From NCBI GenBank assembly GCA_021432635.1, contig MU270052.1, positions 590,137 through 654,136 on the forward strand: DNA of 64,000 nt, in the 5' to 3' direction. Below, piece after piece: positions 23,181-33,987 of the stretch; within the stretch, counting starts at the first letter, position 1, and the number at the start of each line of letters is the position of its first letter. The DNA comes from Thozetella sp. PMI_491 (taxonomy: Eukaryota; Ascomycota; Sordariomycetes; Chaetosphaeriales; Chaetosphaeriaceae). The position numbers were made by a program, and so were the translations under genes. The notes below the pieces were generated by a model. It was not told where the DNA came from. It saw nothing but the letters and a program-made list of their open reading frames with translations, and searched no databases.

Positions 23181-24882
23181 TCAGCCCAAGAAGGTGGCGT
23201 GATTCCTGTGTTTCTCTTTGAAGAACTGCTTGCTTCGGCCCAGGTCCTTGGACTTCTGCCCGGCAAACTCCTTCTTCCGTCCCTCCAAAACCACACGGCG
23301 CGCCTTCTCCATCCTCGGGTCGGCGAGGCCGGTGACGCCAAGACCCTTCAAATCCCGACTCACGAGCGCACGGCTCTTGTGTGCTCCACCCCGGTGGGAA
23401 GCCTGCTGAGCATCGTCACTATCTACATCCATGGCATTTTCTGCATTCGCTGCCTCGATGGCGAGGCGCTCCGCACGCTCTTCAGGAGTGGGGTAGTTGT
23501 GCAGGTTCTGCCGGAAGTAGCGGTTGAGCGAGCGGTGGCCGACCGACTTGCCATTCGGTAGATGCAACTCGTACTCGTCATAGTAGACAGCGTGAGCGCG
23601 CTTGTGGTTGTGGGCATGCCAACCATCCTTCTGGTGATGAGCACGCTGGTCGTCACGGGAGTGGTGGGGGTGGTTGTTGAGCCGCTCATACTGGTGGTCA
23701 TGTCGCTCTGCGGGGACTGCATGAAGGTCGTCTGAGTCGAGTGATGAGGCAGAGCTGTCTGTCTCCCACCCATCGTCTCCCATCACTTCATCCTCGCCGT
23801 CTTCGGTAGTTACCTTGGTGGCTCGCTTAGCGCCGAGCTTCGCACCGCCACCCTGGGTATCCTCGTCCTCTTCGTCTTCGGTTTCCTCATCTGAGTAGGT
23901 GGCGCGGAAGTCATAAAACTCGCCGATCTCTAGCTGCTCTTCCTCGGTGGTGTACGGTATCTTGCAGTGGGCCGTATCCCGCATGTGGGTCTGAGCTGCG
24001 AACGCGTTGGACTTGACCTTGCCGCAGAACAGACACTCGTGGAACACGAACACCCGCTCTTGTAGGGCAGCCACCAGTCCTTCCAAGTCGACTAGGTAAC
24101 CCTTCTCTGGAATGAACATGCCATGGATCCGCTCCATGTGGAGCGTGTTGAGGGCTAAAGTCGGAGACTCGTAGTTGCAGAAGAGGCATGTCTTCAAGGA
24201 GTGGGCTGGTGCCGGGGTCTTGGAGGTAGACGCGGTATCTGTTGCTGTCGACGATCGCTGGTCGCTGGGAATTTCCGAGACTGAGGAGTCCAAGGGCTCC
24301 GAGAGACCGGTCTTCTTGAGACCCTCGAGGACCTCGTTGAACTCGCCATCTGAATCTGCCTCCGACTTCATTTCCGTTTCTACAGGCTCCCCTAGGGAGA
24401 AGGTAGAGCTAATCATAGATTGTGAGTCGTCGTTTGCGTGTCCGTTGGACTTGGATGCCCCAGCTGCTACCCGAGCCTTGTGCTTAGCGCTCGAGACGTG
24501 GTTTCGGTACGAGTTCTCGCTGTAGAACGTCTTCTGGCAAGCCTCGCATGCGCGCTCAAAGCCGGCCTTGCCTGCCTCTGCGGAGGTCGCTGCTCGAGCC
24601 TGCAGAACCTTGTCTGTGAAGATTTCGGAGGAGATGGGTGGCAGGGAAGCGACGCGGCGCTTGAGGTTATATCGGCTGGGGAGGCGCTGTCAGCACGTGG
24701 GCTCAGGGCAGGCAGGTGATATCCACAGCAAGAGAGGTGGAGTCTTACTGCCAGTCACTCCTCATGTGGCCCTTCTGGAGGTCGCTGTTGCGAAATGCCA
24801 CCTGACAAGTGTTACATGTGTACGGGTGCGAAGCGCCAACATCCCCCAAGGGGGCGGGCCGAGCTGCGGATATCGTCGCCAT
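23181..24882 (-). CDS. REI1: Rei1-like cytoplasmic 60S maturation factor
   Basis: Two exons (24882-24749 and 24675-23181) with a 73-nt intron give 542 aa in frame. The intron interrupts the His-Arg-Tyr that follows the first zinc finger. Four C2H2 fingers are visible: one at the N-terminus (CNTCQVAF...HMRSDWH), a second about 60 residues later (CEACQKTF), and a central pair (CLFCNYES and CLFCGKVK). An acidic region separates them from a basic C-terminal part. In yeast, Rei1 acts late in cytoplasmic 60S assembly, helping release Arx1, and pushes its C-terminal tail into the peptide exit tunnel. The tail here ends in KEKHRNHATFLG and does not obviously show the KHxRD-type ending I remember for this family. 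The ATG lies in a good context (GCCATGG). Confidence 0.92.
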
Positions 24883-26858
24883 GGCGGACGCGAGCGAAGC
24901 CAGGTGGGGTAGAGCGCGAGTAGGGACGAAGGCCAACAAGGGCTGGCGATGGTGCGTGATAGCCGAAGAGGCTTAGAAGGCGCTGAGAACAGGCTGGAGG
25001 ATATGAGACCGGGTACGTCTCTCTTGGGTGAGGTAATTCCTAACTCGCGACGCCCTGTCGGGAGAATTGTACAGTTGGGGAGGGGTGGTGGATCGGCGAA
25101 ATCAGTCAGGTACGACGTCACGGGCTGCCCCTCTATGGTTTGCGACTGACGGCGCGGGGGGATGGGTTGGCAACTAGGGCGAAGCGCAAAGTCGCGGGCT
25201 GGTCAGAGGGATCTTATAAGTGATCAGATCTGAGGCAGACGGGGTCGCGTGAGTCCCTTCTAGAGCGGCGACTGAAATGTTGCTGCGTAATCAGCGAAAT
25301 GGTGCAGCTGGAAGAGGGCCTGCCGGCAGAATAAGTTATCTCTTGGAAATTTGTGTGTGTCGCCTGGAGGGGCTTCAGTCACTCTTGTACGTCACTCGCC
25401 CAGACCAATCAAAGCCGGGGTGGCGGATCTTGCTCCATCCGTCACGTTCTCTGCTATGCCTGTGCCGGGCTGGAGCCAGCCTTGGCCCACGGGCGAGGAA
25501 ACCTAAAGTTGCAGCTAACCTTAGGGTCGGTAAAGGTGCTTTGGTGCCAAGGTAAGGCAGGTATTGCTCAAAAAAAGCCCCAAGCGCGAGAAAGCAAGCA
25601 GACAAGGGCGCGCTGGTGGCGCGCTTTCCGTGGAATTCTTTTGCACGCTTCCACACATCTATAGGCCCATCTAGAAACCCAGATTTGCAAGCAGCCGCGA
25701 TGATCTAAGACACCCCCTAAAACACCCCTCCACAAAGCACCGACGCCTAAAAAACATGTTCCCTCGCAGCCGATAGGGAACTGGTCAGTTCTCCTTCCCA
25801 CGACCCCAGAAGCGGCGCATCGATCGATGCCTTACCTGGCGTGTAAGCGGGAGGTAATAGTTACAAGTTACTTGCTTTGAGCTCCATTTTTGCAACGAAG
25901 GCAGCGTTTCGCAAGATGCCCAGTCCGTCTGTAGGCAAACGAACAGGGCCGGCAATTAGTGGGTCGCGAAATTTCGTATTCATGTCCGATGTTATTCGCT
26001 TGCCTAGGAAATACAGAGGTTCACCATCAGAATGCCATATCCTCCACTTCCTTGACCTCGGCCTAATACTCCACTGCGCCTCTAGAAGAAGGTTTCGGGG
26101 CATCTGAATCGGTGAGGGCCACTGTGCGCGTACCAGCGGCTACTGAAGTTCTAGCACCAAGTAGTATCAGCCACTATGGCCAGTCACTGATTTCAAAGGT
26201 CTTGGAGTGGCCTAATGGAGGAATGGAGAGGTTATATAGGAGACACATTAAATTCGTATATGCATCTCATGAGCCTCTAGGCGCATTCTCGGCCACACAA
26301 AGAAAAACAAGACCGGAGAGGTATATATGTAGGCTCTTCCTAAAAAGAGACTGCAATAATCAACATATGAAAGGAAGCTGGAACATTGGTACAAGCAAAT
26401 TGGCTCGACTTGCTGCACTCTCGGCCCAACCGGCCCATCAAATACGCGCTTGCTCTAGTGAATTTTCTGTAGCACCTCCGTCCAAAAGCTGGCCAATGAA
26501 AAGCCGGTGTCTACGTCGCAACCCGAGCTTTCGGATACGGCCGTGCAGCCGACAGGATGACCAAGTCCCCAGCTGTGGAATCATCAGACTGAGGTAACGG
26601 GTCTGCGGTCGTCATCCCAGTCGCGCGACCTGACACCTCGAAATTCTCGACCTCCACACCGCTCTGTCCTTCCCAGCCGTGACACACCTTGGCCGTCTAG
26701 GCAAATTCACGCCCAGTCGCCCTGTCAAGGCATATTCTACCTTCTCGTGCCGCCCGACCCCGAAACCCTTGCCTCGCCTGCCATCGCTGTGCCATTGCGA
26801 CCCCGTCTCGCCCATCAATACCATCGTCCCTTTGACCGTCCTCACCACCACCAATGTC
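24883..26858. other. divergent intergenic region between rei1 and hul4
   Basis: About 2 kb between two divergent genes, with no supported coding frame. The part from 25860 to 26400 is A/T-richer than its surroundings. The pyrimidine-rich stretch just before 26859 may be hul4 leader sequence. Confidence 0.5.
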
Positions 26859-29800
26859 ATGACTCTTGATACAATTAGGCCGGCCGATGGCGGCGGCCAG
26901 GGGGGAAGCGATGTCGATGTGATGGCCAGTCTGTGGGAGGTTGCCCCATTCGCCCGCCTCCCTGGGGATGCGCCAAACGAGCTGAGGCACCTTGTCGAGG
27001 ACATCGAGAACCCGAAGCGCGTATACGCCGTCCATAAGGCTAGCCGGCGTCATAGTTTCCAGCTGTTGGTACAAAAGTAGGACCTCCCTTCTCTGTTGCC
27101 CGCCGACCCTCCTGACCATTCTGCCCTAGATACGTCGTTCAGCTGCGCGACGGCTGTGGCGCCGACTACTGTCACACTCCGACCTGCTTCACATGCCGGA
27201 AGCGCATTGCTGGTCGAGCACCTATACGACGATACAACGCCACAAGTGCGAGAACCCTAGCCATATACCTGGCCAGCCAGGATAACCCAGAAAATGGCCT
27301 TTGCCCGACTCTGAAGACACCGAAAGGACCTCCCGCCGCGATGAGCTCTCTTGTCTTCACCTCGAATCCTAAGCAGCCTGTGCGAATTCATATGGGACAG
27401 ACTACCGGCGGTTCTGGACAAGGAGGGCCCCCCAGGGCGAACGGAAAGCCAGTTACCAATGGTGTGGCCAAGAGTGAGCCGAAGCCCCGGAGGGCAGGAG
27501 TTCCGAGAGATCAAGACCTGGAGGGTTCAACGGAGATCCCTGGTTTTTCCGTCACGGAGAGACACGAGAGCAAGGATTATCGCTCCTTTGCCGCCAATGT
27601 GTTTGGCACAGTTGCTTTCAAGATGCTGGAGTGGCTGACACCGAGCGGCGTGGACGACATGTCGCGCATAGCGCGCTCTTTCCAGGTGGAAGTCGAGAAT
27701 TGTGAGGCCAGTGCTCCACAAGATCTCAAAACAGTATCCAGGAGCCGATCTCCATCACCAGCTTCCAGGGTGACGAATGGTACCAAGAGTCCGCTGCGGC
27801 AGAATGGCGCCCGACCGGAGGCAGAGGCTCGCTCTCCCGAGCTGGAGCAAGCACAGAAAGACACGTGGGAGAAGCGAGAACCCGAAGACCAGCCCCAAAG
27901 GCGATCGTCGAACCCCTCCAACCGTCCCGGCGTGCCTCGACGTAACTCCAACGCGAAAGTCCGGACGCCGGGGCCCAAAGCCAAACGTCAGCTCTCGATC
28001 GATCCCTTTCCGCCCGAAGTTCCAATAGACGACACATATACAGGGTTGCTCAAATCTCCGCGCCTTGCCTCCCAAGCCGACAAAAATTCTAAGGGCTTAA
28101 AGACGCCCAATTCCAGTCTTGCGCGCCCTATCTCACAACTATCCTCGGCCGGCTTCTTCGACGACGTGTCGCTAGAAAAGATGCCGCCGAAGTCGGTCGA
28201 TATCAAGACGAAGCCGAGCCATCATCAGGTGGATGGCGCGAGGAGCAGTGGATCAGCCAGCCCGAAGGAACAACCCGCGAGCTCGAGCACACCATCTGAT
28301 AGCAACCGATCCCCGGCTCCGGTCGAGCATGAATCCGACTCGGGGGATGAGAGGGAGCTCCCTCAGGCCTTACCGAAACTAGATGCTGATGTGGTTGACT
28401 TCTTATGCGATATTCTGCAAGACGACCACACTAACGAGAAGCATATGCTCGAGCCCCCAACTATCGGTAAATTCCACAACAGGACCGCGGGCCACGCGAA
28501 GCCTTTGAAGAGGAAGTCACGCTCACGGCGGCCGTATCCCAAGAGCATGAAGCTCGAGTGGAAGCTGTTTATCGAGCAGACATTTTTCTATATCCTCAGC
28601 GACGCCCAGCCTCTGATGAACTCATTCGTAAAGAAGGGGCAGCTCTACGACTCGCAGACCCTCTGGTATTGCATGCTTCGCATGACCCGCGTTGCCCCGA
28701 CCCTGGTTTTACACAGTCTATGGATGGCTTCGGCGGGCCTCTTTGCTCCCCCCAAGTCGCTCCAATCCCTGCGGTCCCCGACTGCCAAACTCTTCCCCAG
28801 GCATGAAAAATCCCTTCCAAACAAGGAGGCCGGCTTTCTACTCTCGATATGTCTCCACGCCCTCGTGGCTGCCGCACCCTTGGTCACCAACCCCAGAGAC
28901 TTGTACGATATGTCGCGAATTCGATCCCACGGCCTGAGCCTAGCCGGAAGCGGTGCGGTTGCTAGACAGCCGTCTGAGCTGTGCCTTCAGTATGATGATG
29001 CCTTTACGAACGACCTCGCTCTCCGCCTAGCAAGGCGCCTGTTCGCGGCTATAACCACCCGCCGGTACTTCGACGAGATGAACGACTCCAACCTGGACGA
29101 CGGCGATGACAAGGACGAGCCCGATGTTCTCGCTCCGCTCTTCTCGCAGCTCGATTTCCTCGATATGGACGCCGCCTATATCCTCAACTTCTCTTTCCCG
29201 GACCGTGCCTTGCACGAGACGCGGGTGCCTACCCTGCTACTCGACTGGGCTCGGGCGGTCATGCTGAGCGACTGGGACGGCAACCCGGTGGTGCCTGGCG
29301 ACGGGCCTTTCGGCGGTGCGCTCGCGCTGATCGAAGCCATGTATAAGAAACGCCAAGCCCTGGTGCTAGGAGACAGCCACTTTCGATCCGAATACTTTGC
29401 TGAACGTCTAGACACGGTACAGATGCCCGTTGCTTGGCTTTCCCATACGTCCACGCGGCAGAAAATGCATCTGCTCGACTTCCCTTATATATTCAGCCAA
29501 TCGACGCTGGTGTCGTACTTCCGCTCCATCAACTTTTCCCGAATGAGTCGCGCGTTCGAGGAGTCTAGCTCTCTACAGAGCAGAATGCAGGCTATCGTCG
29601 CTCCGAAGAGTCTGATCGTGAACCAGCACCATAAAGACGTGCTGCAGGACCTACTCAAGACGGCCTCCTCCAGGTACCTCATTCTTGAGATCAACAGGGA
29701 CAACGTGATAACCGATGCCTTCGACCAGCTCTGGCGACGGGAGGAGAGGGAGCTCATGCGGCCGCTCAAGGTGCACCTGGGCGAGAGCGATGGCGAGGAA

Positions 29801-30850
29801 GGATTCGACTCGGGCGGAGTTCAGCAAGAGTTCTTCAGACTGGCAGTCTCCGAGGCATTGGACCCCAACTATGGCGCTTTCACGGTTGATGACAGGACGC
29901 GCATGACCTGGTTCCAGCCAGGCTCCTGTGAGCCTGAGTGGAAGTTCGAGCTGGTCGGCTTGCTCGTATCGTTAGCCCTCTACAACGGCCTTACTCTTCC
30001 AATCACTCTCCCAAAGGCCTTCTACCGGAAGCTTCTAGGCGAGCCTGTCACCGAGCTTCACCACATCGCTGACGGTTGGCCCGATCTCGCAAGCGGGCTG
30101 ACCAAGCTTGTGGAGTGGGACGAGAAGGATGGTCTGGTTGAGGATGTCTTCGCACGCACGTATGAGTTCTCGGTGTCCATGTTCGGCTTCCCAGTAACCC
30201 GGGAGATGAAACCGGCTCCTCCGTCGCTATCGGGAACCTCTAAGGAAGCTGGTGATGATTCCTGGCCCCAGTTCGGCCAGAACGGGATACCGGGGACTCT
30301 CGTGGATGGGCCCGAGGAAGAGGCTCCGCTAGTGACTAAGGCGAACCGCAATGCGTACGTTTCGGACTATATTCGCTACTTGACCGACGTCTCGGTGCGC
30401 CCACAGTTCGAGGCTTTCGCTCGAGGCTTCCGGACATGCTTGCATCCCAAGAGCCTCACGCTGCTCACGGCGCCACTCCTGCAGTCCCTCGTGGAAGGCG
30501 TGCAGGAGATCGACATCGCCGAGCTGAAGCGTTACGCTCGTTACGTCGGTTGGGATGCGTCACACCGCACTGTGCGCGACTTCTGGAGTATCGTGCGCAA
30601 ATACGACGACACCATGAAGCGTAAGCTTCTGGAGTTCGTCACCGCCAGCGACCGCGTCCCTGTTGGCGGCATCAAGAACCTGCAATTCGTCGTCCAGAAG
30701 AATGGCGAGGAGGAAGGTACCGGCGGTCACCTGCCGACTGCATACACGTGCTACGGCACGCTGCTGCTCCCCGAGTATCGTGACAAGGAGGTGCTTCGTG
30801 AGAGGATGGCAATGGCACTGGAGAACGCGCAAGGCTTCGGATTCGCCTAA
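26859..30850 (+). CDS. HUL4: HECT-type E3 ubiquitin ligase, Hul4-like
   Basis: Two exons (26859-27076 and 27130-30850) with a 53-nt intron give 1312 aa in frame. The short first exon leads into a Cys-rich module (Cys82, 87, 92, 95, then a Cys shortly after) that resembles the AZUL zinc finger of UBE3A-type ligases. A disordered Ser/Pro/basic region follows (about 150-500). The HECT domain occupies the last about 360 residues. It has the GEEGFDSGGVQQEFF segment and the catalytic Cys at about residue 1280 in TCYGTLLLPEY, 32 residues before the end. HECT ligases accept ubiquitin on this Cys and pass it to substrates; yeast Hul4 acts in nuclear protein quality control. Starting at the ATG at 27341 would lose the zinc module, so the spliced start is preferred. 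Confidence 0.92.
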
Positions 30851-31414
30851 TCGGAGGGATTGCCCTTGCGGTTGGCTAGACGATTACGGCCTTATTAGAG
30901 GGCAGCAACAGGTGGGGAGGGAAAAGGTTAGGAAAGGGCCTAGTCGGATGGGATGGACAAGATGGGCTGTACTATGGGAAGCCCTCGTTGCGCTTCCCAG
31001 TCGGATTCTCTGTACTCCAAATGGTAGCTTGGCAAGCGTGTATGAACTGAAAATAAGCGTCTCGGCTTCTGGTGGTATATACTTATTTATACTAGGCTTA
31101 GGGTCGCTAGGGGCAATTAGATCTTCTTTTACTTGGCAACTTAGGAATCTAAGGCGGCTTTGGAAGAATTCACATGCAGCCAACGCTGCAAGCTTAGATA
31201 GTATGGCGAGAACGGCCTTTCACTAGCATTCCACACTTCACCTAGCAAGGCCAGAAGAAAAGAAATTTACTCTCAAACTTAGGGATGGGCTCTATTCCCG
31301 AGGCGCCTTGGGGTGTATAGTCTATGGCAACTACGGCACGTTTTTGAACTCGTACAGCATAACCCCCTTTCTTTTTCCATAACCCGTCGCCGAGATCATG
31401 CTGACGCGGAGCCG
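30851..31414. other. convergent intergenic region hul4/cct5
   Basis: 3' flanks of hul4 (+) and cct5 (-), A/T-rich between 31020 and 31200. Nothing else is seen. Confidence 0.5.
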
Positions 31415-33295
31415 CTAGTAGTCCTCCTCGCCTGATCCGGATATGATCACGTTGTTGACCTTCAATACCATGCGGCAGAGTTGCGCCGCCAGCTGCAACT
31501 GTTGCTTCTTGCCAATGAGGGGGTCAATGACAAACGACTCCTTCATGTCGTTGCTGCCCTTGCCCATGCAGTCAACACCGAGGCGACCACGGCCCGATGG
31601 GGTCTTGACCTGTTGGCTCTTGACCTCAGCGAGCGTGGCGATCGGGTTCAAGCCGCTGTTCTCAGCGAGCGCCATGGGAATGGCGTCAAGGGCTTCGGCG
31701 AACGCACGCATGGCGTATTGCTCGAGGCCGGGGGTCTTCACTGCGGCGTCCTCAACCGCAAGGCTGCAGGCGATCTCAGCGGCGCCGCCTCCGTAGACAA
31801 CCCGGTTGTCGCGCACCAGATTGCGGACGACGCAGAGGGCGTCGTGTAGCGAGCGCTTAGCCTCATCGATGATCTAAATAGCATCGTGGTCAGTTGTTTT
31901 TCCGAAAAATGGTATATAGTACGCCATACCATTTTGTTGCTACCCCTGATGAAGACGGTGACAGCACGGGTGTTGGCACACTCTTCGATGACGAGCATCT
32001 TCTCCCTCGTAGTACCGAAGCTCATCTCCCGAACAATGCCCGCGGTGCCGAGCTTTTCCGCCTTGAGGTCCTCAAACCTAGGCACTATCCGGCCGTTTGT
32101 CGCGATGGCGATAAGCTCGATCTCCGAACCGCCAACCCATCTTACGGCCGGGAGCTTGTTCTGAAGAAGCAGGTGGTTCGCCTCGTCGTCGAAACCCCAT
32201 TGGCAGATGGCTAGGTTCGCGCCCGTGTCCTTTATTTGCTGAATCATCTCGATGAACTTCTCGCGCTCGTAGTTCTGAAGTTTCTTGTATTCCTCCACAC
32301 TGGTAATCTCCAACTTGTGCTTCGTCTTGGGTTTGGGCGGTTCGAACGCGCAGGTGAGGATCGCGATCTTGGCATCGCGTACCTCGGAAGGCATCTGGGG
32401 GTGAGAGAAGTCCTTGTCGATAATAACGCCCTTAACGAGCAACGTATCCTCCAGTGCGCCGCCTACCTTTCCATCCACCTTGATCAGCTCGAAGTCGACG
32501 TCCTTCCGCTCCAAGTCCGCGACGGAGAGAACTGCGTCCACAGCAATATTGGCGAACTGGTCGTGCGCCTTGGACACGATCTTGCTGCCCAGACTTGTCC
32601 GCGCTACCTTGAGGAGGTTGGCTTTCTCCTCCTTGTCGAACTCGATAACGTCCGAAATCCGATCAAGCTCAGCAACCGCAATGTCGCAGGCCTGATCGTA
32701 TCCATCCGCGATCCGGATGGGGTGGATTCCCTTGTCGATAAGCTCTGCTGCCTGCTCGAGCAGGGCACCGGCGAGAACCACGACGCCGGTCGTGCCGTCG
32801 CCGATCTCGTCATCTTGGGACTTTGACAGCTCAACCAGGAGCTTCGCCACGTGGTTTGTGATCTCCATCTGCTGCAGGATCGTCGCGCCGTCGTTTGTTA
32901 CCGTGATGTCGCCATCGGGGGAAATGAGGATCTTGTCGAGACCACGAGGCCCTAATGAGGACTTGACGATGTTCGCAACGGTCCGCGCGGCCAGGATATG
33001 CGACTTCACGGCCTCGTTTCCGTACTGGCGCTTCTTCTTGCCTTGGCTGGAGGAGCAAGGCATTAGCAATCACGATCTTCCCATACCTGCGCGAGCAAGA
33101 CCTACTCTCTGACGACAATGAAGGGTCGCCCCTGCTCATCCTTCATCACCGCAGCTGCCGAGAATCATCGTTAGAGATATACGCATGCCAATATAGCTGT
33201 TGCTGCCGCCTACCATTCGCCAAGTCGAGATCTACGACATTTTGTTAGCAAGTCGCACACCGAGTGATGAGGTATCAAAACATACTCAACGCCAT
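31415..33295 (-). CDS. CCT5: TCP-1/CCT chaperonin subunit epsilon
   Basis: A five-exon model closes exactly at 550 aa, the usual subunit length: 33295-33286 (10 nt), 33231-33214 (18 nt), 33154-33106, 33046-31930, 31873-31415. The protein begins [20 protein letters not shown] and carries group II chaperonin hallmarks: [12 protein letters not shown], the nucleotide-binding [12 protein letters not shown], and [10 protein letters not shown]. Near the end is the [20 protein letters not shown] region typical of the epsilon subunit. It is one of eight subunits of the cytosolic ring that folds actin and tubulin with ATP. The first two exons are micro-exons; without them the conserved N-terminus is lost. 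It is divergent from hbs1, with 692 bp between the starts. Confidence 0.95.
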
Positions 33296-33987
33296 CTTGA
33301 CGACACTACGGGGATCAGTGTTGCGTCTAAGAGTCCTTCTAGGAACAAGGATGGCTCAGTCAAGGTCCAACTCGGGTGTGTCGTCGCAAGGCTTTGTGAA
33401 AGTGGAAAGGTCGAGCTCGTTACCAGAGCTCCCGCACCAAGCGAAGCTTTTCTCCAGGCTGCATCTCAAAAATTTGGGTGGGCCTAGTCAGTCCCGCTAA
33501 CTTCCTGCCTGCCGGCTGCCAGCGGATGCCGGGGGAACAAAACACCCGGCGGCGACCGTTCAGGTGGGTCCGCCTTAGCTAGTCCCCTTTGACTCACCGC
33601 TTTGCGCCGATGGAGTCATTTGGTGGCATATGGCGGGGTTTCAATTTTGTGCCAACTGCCCCTCCATCAGAATCGAGGCTGAGGCGGCAATATCCACCGC
33701 CAAAGACGAGTCCAAGGCATGGGTTGAGAATTACGTCGAACCCAACCTATTTCCTTGGCTCAGACCATTCGCCGATAGGTAGCTGGACGGCGATACAGCG
33801 AGCGATCCGCCCGAAACCACGTGCCAAACCTAACCCCGTGGCCATCTCCGCCTCGTCATAGGCTGTGTGGCTCTGACGACCATCCATCGTTACTAGGATT
33901 AAAATACCCCGTGGGATCCATCCACCACCCAGCTTCACATCGACATTCCACTAACCAGAGTTTTGGTACTAGCAAGAAAAGGGGAAA
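33296..33987. promoter_or_regulatory. shared divergent promoter region of cct5 and hbs1
   Basis: 692 bp separate the start codons of cct5 (-) and hbs1 (+), so both promoters must lie here. Both products serve translation or protein folding, so joint regulation is plausible but not shown. I see no strong TATA box. Confidence 0.5.

Noticed and set aside
31098-31109. Twelve bases TTAGGGTCGCTA identical to 63678-63689
   Set aside because: A 12-base match between two places is expected many times by chance in 64 kb.
32236-32826. 196-codon plus-strand frame inside cct5
   Set aside because: It is the mirror of a highly biased conserved exon and shows no domain of its own.
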